From a virus, in the IMG/VR virus record IMGVR_UViG_3300025646_006748, positions 1 through 20,325 of that record: a stretch of DNA of 20,325 nucleotides. The stretch is one strand, 5' to 3'. How positions within the stretch are numbered: position 1 is the stretch's first letter; the number at the start of each line of letters is the position of its first letter. Under the pieces are notes generated by a model that made no database searches, had not been told where the DNA came from, and saw only the letters and a list, made by a program, of their open reading frames with translations. Position numbers and translations under genes: made by a program. Shown in pieces: positions 15,013 through 20,325 of this stretch.

Positions 15013-18000
15013 TAGCCGTACTTCCTCGCAACATCAAAATAGAGACCAGTCCACTCAAGCGCGATGAACTTAGCCTGGTCGATGCTGTTGTTCACTAGCT
15101 CCACTGTAACTTGGTCGTTCTTGCTTTGAATATAGGCTCGGAATTTTGATTCCTCGAACGCCTCCTCTTCGTTGATGACAATGTTGCCGTTTAGGGGTTC
15201 ACGACGATCAAACTCATACGTCACCTTGTCGCGGTGTTTAGGAGTCACCTCAACGGTAAAGTATCGAGAATCGTTGTAATAAATATCAACGTATCTAAGC
15301 TGCAAACGCCCAGTACGATTACCAATAAAAGTGTTCTCAGTTGCTGTTCTTGAGTAAGGCATAAGCTGAGGCGGTCTGAAAGTGAACGTATATTGCTCAC
15401 CAAAGACCCAAGAGCTGTTTGAAAAATCCCCAAGGCTATCGCAAACGAAACTAGTAACACCAGCCGCAATATTATTAGCCACGATCCAACGCTTTTCAGG
15501 TTCTGTTGCGTCGCTTGCATCGGACTTGATGACAGCAAATTGACTGGTGTTAACAGTACGGTAAGGCAGAGTGACCGTGGTTTTGTTGGTACCAGCGTCG
15601 TAACTGAACGTCACAGCACCGATGTCAGTTGTGATAGAGCTAGACAGCTGGCGATCCAGCAAGAACAACTGATTAGGATTTTGCGGAGGTCGTGAGGCGT
15701 TAATACCTTCAAGGTAGTACTCAGCTGTTCCGCTGTTGTCGTATTCAACCAGTTTGAACAGAGTACCTTCAATAAAGTCACACCAGTGAATTTGTTTGTT
15801 AGGGAAGATCCACTTATGCCAAGCATTCTGTCTGTTAGTTAGAGAGCCCCCAGAGGCTTCCCAGAAGAACTGGTACACATACAAAGCGTCGTTGTCGTCT
15901 CTGCTGAGCGCCACTAGGTACTGATCAGTACGGCTAACGGCTAGCGAGTCAATGTTCTTAGGGATGTACTTGGGAACAGTTTCTGTGATAACTGCTGTTT
16001 GACCCAAGTTGATACCAACGGTTCGGTCAGTCGTAATGAAAGTATGCAGACCAGTAAAGTCACCTTCTTTAACTGGAAAGATAACTTGCGGGCCAACCTG
16101 CTCAGGACGTACATCAGATTCCATAGTGATGGAACTGATACGACCAACAGAAGCAGTTTCAGGAGAGAACGTAACGTTGTCACCTGAATACAGACGGAAC
16201 TGGTTTTCGTTGGAGAACAAGATCAATTCGTCCTGTTGCTGCAACGCATAGTTCAACACAGCAACGTCGTTACTGACTGCGGTCAAGTCAATAGGATCAC
16301 TGTCTACAACTTGCAAAGCTGATTGCTGCCAGAAGTTGTAGTAAGCGCCCGCCTCACTCAGGATGACGTTCTCACCGCTTACAAAGCCAAGACGGTTCTT
16401 AAAGAACACGATGTCGTTGATGGTGTTTTCAACAAACGACGGTCCTGGCATTTCATCTGCATCACCAGCTAGTCGGTTAATCCAGCCAGGAATATCAATA
16501 GACGTAGAACCGTCGGTATACGCCGTACCGCTAAACGGTTGGAAAGTAAACCGAGTCAGGCCGTTGTCGTTTCTGTAGTGGACAAAGGCGTGGGGCATCG
16601 TGGTTTTGTCATACTGTCCACGAGTTCCCCAACCAGCAGACTCTTCCCACACACCGCGAGCAAAGTCACCGTTAGTAGTGGTGTTCTCTGCGTTGAATTT
16701 GAGGTAGTACGAGCTTTGATCTGTTGCTCCATCAGGAGCTACAAGCACTGTGTAGCCTTCCCAAGAGAACGAAGGTAGCTCAGTGATGTTTGTAATCTGA
16801 TTAGAGAAGCCAGACATCAGGGTGTTACCCCTGGCGTCAGCAGCAAGGATGCTTTTGATGTAGCGGTTTGCGTTAGCGCAAGTAATCAGAATTTGAGAGT
16901 CTTGAACCTCAAAGTTCAGCTCGTTGTGAACGTCAACTTGATCAAGACCGTGGCCAATGGTCAAAGTGGTTGAGCCGTTAGCTGTTGCGTTAACAGCTGT
17001 ACCAGCCTCGTTGACCAGAGTAAAGGTCAGTGCAGTTGTATCGACAGTACCAATAAAAGTATTAGCAGGAATGCCAGTACCAGTAATACGTTCTCCGCCA
17101 TGGACCTGAACAATATCTGTAGCTGTAACACTTGTGATAGTAGAGCTACCAATAGATGTTGAACCAGTAATGGTATTTGTAAAACTAACTATTCTTGCGG
17201 CAATGTCAGCAGAACTAACAACGTTTGCGTCCCCTGCAGCGTTAGTAAGAGACGGTGTTAAGTAATGACCACTAATCTCATCACCGTTATCAAGAGTGAT
17301 GTGAACTGAATACTCAGTATCGTAGTCAACAAGTTTTACCCAAATTTGAGCACGGGTAGGAACATAGGCACTACTGATCTCGCTAATGTTGTAACGAGTC
17401 AGAGTTTCTGTGCTGTCGTAATCAATCTGTTTTTGGATGTTGGTTATAAAAACGTAATCTTGAAACGACGTAGCCCTAAAGCGATCACGAGCCCTACCGG
17501 AACCACGCAGGTAACCAAGGTTACTAGAGGTAATGTTTGCAAAGGTTTGCTCAGCAGGAACAACAGTAGGCAATACCCCGCTTAGAGGTTCAATGTTGGA
17601 GACACCAGTAATAAACGTGTAACTAGATTCAACAGTAAGAGTTACGCCTGTAGTTGTTGCCGTTGCGTTCTTATCTAGCGTTACTCGTGAAGTTGCTGTA
17701 TCAATATCAAGAATCTTGGTGCCATCTGGAATACCAGTACCAGTAACACCAGCACCAACATACAGATCTGTCATTGAGCTGACAGAAGCAACAACAGCAG
17801 AACCGCTAGTGATGTTACCTGTACGAGATACTGTACGACTATCGTCTACGGCTAGAAGAACAAAGCGTTCAGTGCTACTGCGGTTGTAAACAAAAACCCA
17901 AGCTTCATCCCACTTAATGGGATTAGTCAATGTTAAACCGCCAGCGTTTTTAGTAAGAGTATCAATACGCTTTACAGGCACAGAGCCCAAGCGTTTTTTG

Positions 18001-18131
18001 AGACCCTCAACGAGATCACAGTTACCGTTTTCAAGTACCTTGGCAAACCCAGGCAGCACAAAGCTATCCGCTTGCTGGTTTACGCCTTTGTTCAGTGGGC
18101 CAATGATTTGGCTAAATAGTTCTCGTGACAT
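15012..18131 (-). CDS. Tail tubular protein B, gp12-like (tail nozzle), with two inserted beta modules (1039 aa)
   Basis: Sequence matches to T7 gp12 are direct: an N-terminal GPLNKGVNQQADSFVLPGFA start, EGLKKRLGS, then PSFVENTINDIVFFKNRLGF with SGENVILSEAGAYYNFW, SDPIDLTAVSNDVAVLNYAL, LILFSNENQFRLYSG, and near the C-terminus TGRLQLRYVDIYYNDSRYF. gp12 forms the hexameric nozzle at the tail tip to which fibres and gp11 attach. T7 gp12 is 794 aa. Much of the extra length lies in two related Thr/Val/Gly-rich modules at about 103-168 and 320-393, each with TGTGIP followed by a T-x-I/F-I strand. These are probably surface-exposed loops on the nozzle. The start sits in a TAATG junction with gp11 and no SD is visible upstream (the bases read CATCCTGAGCCGC), so it probably depends on coupling. 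Confidence 0.95.
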   Translation of the reverse strand: MSRELFSQIIGPLNKGVNQQADSFVLPGFAKVLENGNCDLVEGLKKRLGSVPVKRIDTLTKNAGGLTLTNPIKWDEAWVFVYNRSSTERFVLLAVDDSRTVSRTGNITSGSAVVASVSSMTDLYVGAGVTGTGIPDGTKILDIDTATSRVTLDKNATATTTGVTLTVESSYTFITGVSNIEPLSGVLPTVVPAEQTFANITSSNLGYLRGSGRARDRFRATSFQDYVFITNIQKQIDYDSTETLTRYNISEISSAYVPTRAQIWVKLVDYDTEYSVHITLDNGDEISGHYLTPSLTNAAGDANVVSSADIAARIVSFTNTITGSTSIGSSTITSVTATDIVQVHGGERITGTGIPANTFIGTVDTTALTFTLVNEAGTAVNATANGSTTLTIGHGLDQVDVHNELNFEVQDSQILITCANANRYIKSILAADARGNTLMSGFSNQITNITELPSFSWEGYTVLVAPDGATDQSSYYLKFNAENTTTNGDFARGVWEESAGWGTRGQYDKTTMPHAFVHYRNDNGLTRFTFQPFSGTAYTDGSTSIDIPGWINRLAGDADEMPGPSFVENTINDIVFFKNRLGFVSGENVILSEAGAYYNFWQQSALQVVDSDPIDLTAVSNDVAVLNYALQQQDELILFSNENQFRLYSGDNVTFSPETASVGRISSITMESDVRPEQVGPQVIFPVKEGDFTGLHTFITTDRTVGINLGQTAVITETVPKYIPKNIDSLAVSRTDQYLVALSRDDNDALYVYQFFWEASGGSLTNRQNAWHKWIFPNKQIHWCDFIEGTLFKLVEYDNSGTAEYYLEGINASRPPQNPNQLFLLDRQLSSSITTDIGAVTFSYDAGTNKTTVTLPYRTVNTSQFAVIKSDASDATEPEKRWIVANNIAAGVTSFVCDSLGDFSNSSWVFGEQYTFTFRPPQLMPYSRTATENTFIGNRTGRLQLRYVDIYYNDSRYFTVEVTPKHRDKVTYEFDRREPLNGNIVINEEEAFEESKFRAYIQSKNDQVTVELVNNSIDQAKFIALEWTGLYFDVARKYG

Positions 18132-18769
18132 TAGCGGCTCAGGATGTCGGGACCAAAGTTAGTGATCACACGGCCACCGTACATATCATCAGGACCGCTG
18201 ATGAAGTTATAGTTCTGAGCCATGTCTTCAGTACGTTTCAACGTTTGAAGAGCTTTTTCCTCATCTTCAGCTGTGTAGCTTTCAATACTTGAAGACGTTA
18301 CAGCACGGTTAGCAAAGATACGTCCAGCTCGAATCGTAATGTAACGTCGTCCAGTTTCTGGGATACTGTCCCAATCCAACTCTTCAACAATCTCAGCAAC
18401 GAGGTCGCTGGTGTTACCAGTCATTGCGACACCAAGGCTGTTCCTTAAATCGTATGTATTCTTAACGCGATCAAAAAGCCGCAGACCGCGAAGAACAAAC
18501 CTTTGTGACGGGTAACTAAGCGGGTTAAACCGGACAGCCAAGGTGTTGCTAGGAAGTTGGGATTGGCCTGTAGAAGCGTCCAGAGGAATGGAGTCATAAA
18601 GCATTGTGTTCCAAGACCAACCTGCGCCTTGAACCTCTCGACTAACCTCATCAAGAACTTGATCTGCCAGGCTTACATCACCTGTCAGTGGAGGAACGAG
18701 ACTGTTTACAGGAGCTTCGCCAATAATGGCAAGAAGCGTATTAACTGCACTGAGTTTACTAGTCGCCAT
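18131..18769 (-). CDS. Tail tubular protein A, gp11-like (212 aa)
   Basis: Length (T7 gp11 is 196 aa), place between capsid and nozzle genes, and sequence fit the tail tubular protein A family. The N-terminus SKLSAVNTLLAIIGEAPVNSL is the typical opening helix. SREVQGAGWSWNT follows at about residues 44-56, and RYITIRAGRIFANR at about 141-154 matches the family's conserved region. The C-terminus YNFISGPDDMYGGRV is a short tail. The protein is expected to form a ring joining the portal to the gp12-like nozzle. No SD is visible before the ATG; the 9 bases between the terminator T-tract and ATG read GTTGCGATA. It is therefore the first gene of a second segment that starts right after the terminator. 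Confidence 0.92.
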   Translation of the reverse strand: MATSKLSAVNTLLAIIGEAPVNSLVPPLTGDVSLADQVLDEVSREVQGAGWSWNTMLYDSIPLDASTGQSQLPSNTLAVRFNPLSYPSQRFVLRGLRLFDRVKNTYDLRNSLGVAMTGNTSDLVAEIVEELDWDSIPETGRRYITIRAGRIFANRAVTSSSIESYTAEDEEKALQTLKRTEDMAQNYNFISGPDDMYGGRVITNFGPDILSR

Positions 18770-18838
18770 TATCGCAACAAAAAGGGGGAAACATTTCTGC
18801 TTCCCCCATTGTATTGGTAATTAGCTAATAGCTATTTA
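18770..18838. other. Intergenic region between capsid and gp11 genes
   Basis: These 69 bases hold the terminator at 18779-18807 and, before it, two adjacent AT-rich palindromes on the capsid side: aatagctatt (18827-18836) and ttagctaa (18821-18828), which share two bases. I cannot identify a promoter motif. Confidence 0.6.
18779..18807 (-). terminator. Intrinsic terminator after the major capsid gene
   Basis: On the minus strand, GGGGGAAGCA, a GAAA tetraloop, then TGTTTCCCCC form a 10-bp stem (one G-T wobble) at 18807-18784, followed by TTTTT at 18783-18779. This is a textbook Rho-independent terminator. It lies 31 bases after the capsid stop, where T7 has T-phi downstream of gene 10. Leaky termination there would raise capsid mRNA over tail gene mRNA. 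Confidence 0.93.
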
Positions 18839-20251
18839 TCAATAAGGATTGCCATCGTGCAGCAGGCTGACGCAGCACTCAGGACGCAGCACACCGTGAC
18901 CCACAGCGTAGCTAGCAACCATCATGGTGCTCTGAGTCATTGCTTTGTACTCAGAACCAGTCATCTGCATGGACACGTCCTTCAGAGACACGGTACCCAC
19001 GGCTTCCTTGGTGAAGCACAGGCCGAAGCAGTTAGCGATGGAGCTGGTGTTACCCTGCTCATCTTGCCAGTAATCGTTGTAGCCAGCTGCAGCTTGGCCG
19101 TCAGAACCGTCGCGACCGTTGACGTAGTTGGGACGCTCACCACGGGTGGTAGCGGCTTGGTTGTTAATACCAACGTAGGTCTGACCAGAGGTGTAGCTGT
19201 TAATACCCAGGTGGTTAGAAGTACGCAGGGTGAAACCAGCCACAGAAGCAACACGGTTAGAAGCAAAGGTGCCGTTAGCACCAGTACCACCGTTGAAGTC
19301 AGTGTTGATTGCGCGGTCAGAAGCCAGAACGTCGTAGTAGGCGCCAGGGCTCAGAACACAAACGCGACCGTCCTTAGGAGCATCCTTTTCGTCCAGAGCT
19401 TGGCAAGCTTTGAACAGGTTCTCAACGATCAGATCGCCACGAGCGTTACGATCAGCAGCACCGTTGAGGTTAATCCCGGTATAGGAGGTACCACCAGGCA
19501 GTGCATTCAGAACGAACAGACGCTCGCCAGCGGTGAAGGCTGCCAGAGAGCCAGTACCGATAGCGCTGATGGGGCTGATACCGAAGGTGGCTGCACCGTT
19601 GGTAGGAGCGGTGGTGATGACGGCATAAGCACCGGAATCTTCACCGTAAACAACTTCACCCACTGCCCAGTAGCTGAGTTCAGCGGTAGCGAAGTTAGCG
19701 CTCATGGTGATGGTGGTACCCGAGACAGAGCTGTAGGTACCGCCTGCGATTTGGAAGCGCTTGGAATCCCAGTCCTTGACGCGACCGTCAGACTCAGAAG
19801 CAGTCAGCAGGGTGCGAGCAAGGCGCTGGTCATAAGCCCGAGCCAGAGCGCGACCAAGTTCGGTGGAATAAATGCTACGGACGTCCCAATGAAGTTTGGC
19901 TTCATCGAGGTCGTAGATCGAAGCATCAGCAATAAGAAGGTCATCAATGGTGATGATCTTCTCACCGATCATGCCTTTGTTACCTTGGCCAACAATCCAA
20001 TCACCAGGACGGTGGTAACGGCTAGAGAAGCGACCAGTAATGGGGAAGCTTGCAGACTTGCCCGAAGAAATCGAGCGCTTCATCGTGAGATCTTTGAAGA
20101 TCGTTTCACGGTTGAAGGTGGTCAGAACTTCGCCAGAAAAGATTTTGAGGAAGTTTGCGTTTTCACGCTCAAAGTTACCGGAGGCGGAACCAGCGTTATA
20201 TTGAACGCCATTAAGTCCACCCAACCGGCTAAGAGATGCAAAGTCAGGCAT
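18839..20251 (-). CDS. Major capsid protein, T7 gp10-like (470 aa)
   Basis: Similarity to T7 gp10A is direct: FLKIFSGEVLTTFNRETI, MKRSISSGKSASFPITGR, IITIDDLLIADASIYDLDEA, HWDVRSIYSTELGRALA, and at the C-terminus KEAVGTVSLKDVSMQ and ASYAVGHGVLRPE. The fold is therefore HK97-type. T7 gp10A is 345 aa. The extra length is mainly one insertion at about 165-260, rich in Gly/Thr/Val/Ala with VGEVVYGEDSGAYAVI and FTAGERLFV, and a smaller one at about 363-402 (Gly/Asn/Asp-rich). Both probably face the capsid surface. No SD is visible before ATG at 20251 (upstream bases CTACTAACTAACG), yet this should be the most highly translated gene, so initiation probably does not depend on SD pairing. A terminator follows the gene. 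Confidence 0.96.
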   Translation of the reverse strand: MPDFASLSRLGGLNGVQYNAGSASGNFERENANFLKIFSGEVLTTFNRETIFKDLTMKRSISSGKSASFPITGRFSSRYHRPGDWIVGQGNKGMIGEKIITIDDLLIADASIYDLDEAKLHWDVRSIYSTELGRALARAYDQRLARTLLTASESDGRVKDWDSKRFQIAGGTYSSVSGTTITMSANFATAELSYWAVGEVVYGEDSGAYAVITTAPTNGAATFGISPISAIGTGSLAAFTAGERLFVLNALPGGTSYTGINLNGAADRNARGDLIVENLFKACQALDEKDAPKDGRVCVLSPGAYYDVLASDRAINTDFNGGTGANGTFASNRVASVAGFTLRTSNHLGINSYTSGQTYVGINNQAATTRGERPNYVNGRDGSDGQAAAGYNDYWQDEQGNTSSIANCFGLCFTKEAVGTVSLKDVSMQMTGSEYKAMTQSTMMVASYAVGHGVLRPECCVSLLHDGNPY

Positions 20252-20325
20252 CGTTAGTTAGTAGGTAGGAATGTTTAACGCGCTCGCTTCGCACTGTTGT
20301 TATCGCCTCAGCGGCAACAATGTTT
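20252..20325. other. Leader region upstream of the capsid gene (window edge)
   Basis: These 74 bases precede the capsid start on the minus strand. They hold a hairpin (20297-20320) and no clear SD. One minus-strand frame is open from the window edge to a TGA at 20246-20244, just inside the capsid gene. It could be the tail of an upstream gene such as a scaffold protein, but 26 codons are too few to decide. Confidence 0.4.
20297..20320 (-). promoter_or_regulatory. Hairpin in the capsid leader
   Basis: Minus-strand bases 20320-20297 fold as TTGTTGCCGC, loop TGAG, GCGATAACAA: 9 pairs (one G-T) with one C-A mismatch. No T-run follows on either strand, so it is unlikely to be a terminator. An mRNA-stabilising or RNase III-processed hairpin, as known upstream of T7 structural genes, is possible. 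Confidence 0.4.

Noticed and set aside
18857-20257. A 466-codon open frame on the plus strand covering nearly the whole capsid gene
   Set aside because: The capsid gene on the minus strand has direct T7 gp10 similarity. The antisense translation is Val/Thr/Ser-rich with no recognisable domain, and is best explained as a codon-bias shadow. An antisense RNA cannot be excluded, but the sequence does not support a gene.
1-20325. Search for a defence, CRISPR, integrase, tRNA or transposon feature
   Set aside because: All sequence is accounted for by a compact late structural operon. I saw no repeat-spacer arrays, cloverleaf-like sequences, terminal inverted repeats or integrase motifs.

Overview
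This window is the virion structural (late) module of a T7-like podovirus. Every supported gene lies on the minus strand, so transcription runs from high to low coordinates. The T7 order is clear: major capsid protein (gp10-like), tail tubular protein A (gp11-like), tail tubular protein B (gp12-like), then three internal (ejected) virion proteins in the positions of gp14, gp15 and gp16, then a gp17-like tail fibre attachment protein. Further receptor-binding and fibre accessory genes follow. There is no gp13-like gene between gp12 and gp14. By eye the DNA is mid-40s %GC with almost no intergenic space. The lack of gp13, the enlarged gp16, the LamG/SPRY adhesin and the weak or missing Shine-Dalgarno (SD) sites at several genes fit an aquatic, probably cyanobacterial, podovirus. 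The host is an inference; nothing in the window fixes it.

Right end (20325 to 18779): a leader with a hairpin, the capsid gene with a large internal insertion, then a perfect intrinsic terminator in the only sizeable gap. That terminator sits where T7 has its T-phi terminator, after gene 10. It probably lets capsid mRNA accumulate while only part of transcription continues into the tail genes.

Middle (18769 to 5584): gp11, gp12, gp14, gp15 and gp16-like genes. Most are fused end to start by the pentamer TAATG, which implies translational coupling. The exception is the gp15/gp16 junction, a 58-base gap with a strong inverted repeat that buries a GGAGG and puts CCTCC right before the gp16 start codon. 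The gp15-like protein ends in an M23-type (lysostaphin-like) peptidase domain, the probable wall-opening activity during DNA entry. The gp16-like protein is very large (1916 aa).

Left end (5584 to 1): host-recognition genes. A 332-aa fibre protein starts with a T7 gp17 tail-binding domain and carries a perfect 30-bp tandem repeat. It is followed by an 804-aa LamG + SPRY + triple-repeat protein, a 187-aa protein resembling tail-fibre assembly proteins, a 41-aa Lys-rich ORF overlapping both neighbours, and a partial fibre of repeated carbohydrate-binding-like modules that runs off the window.

I found no RNA genes, CRISPR arrays, insertion sequences, integrase or defence genes. The less ordinary signals are the translation-control structures between the gp14, gp15 and gp16 genes, the domain insertions in core virion proteins, and the modular adhesin cassette.
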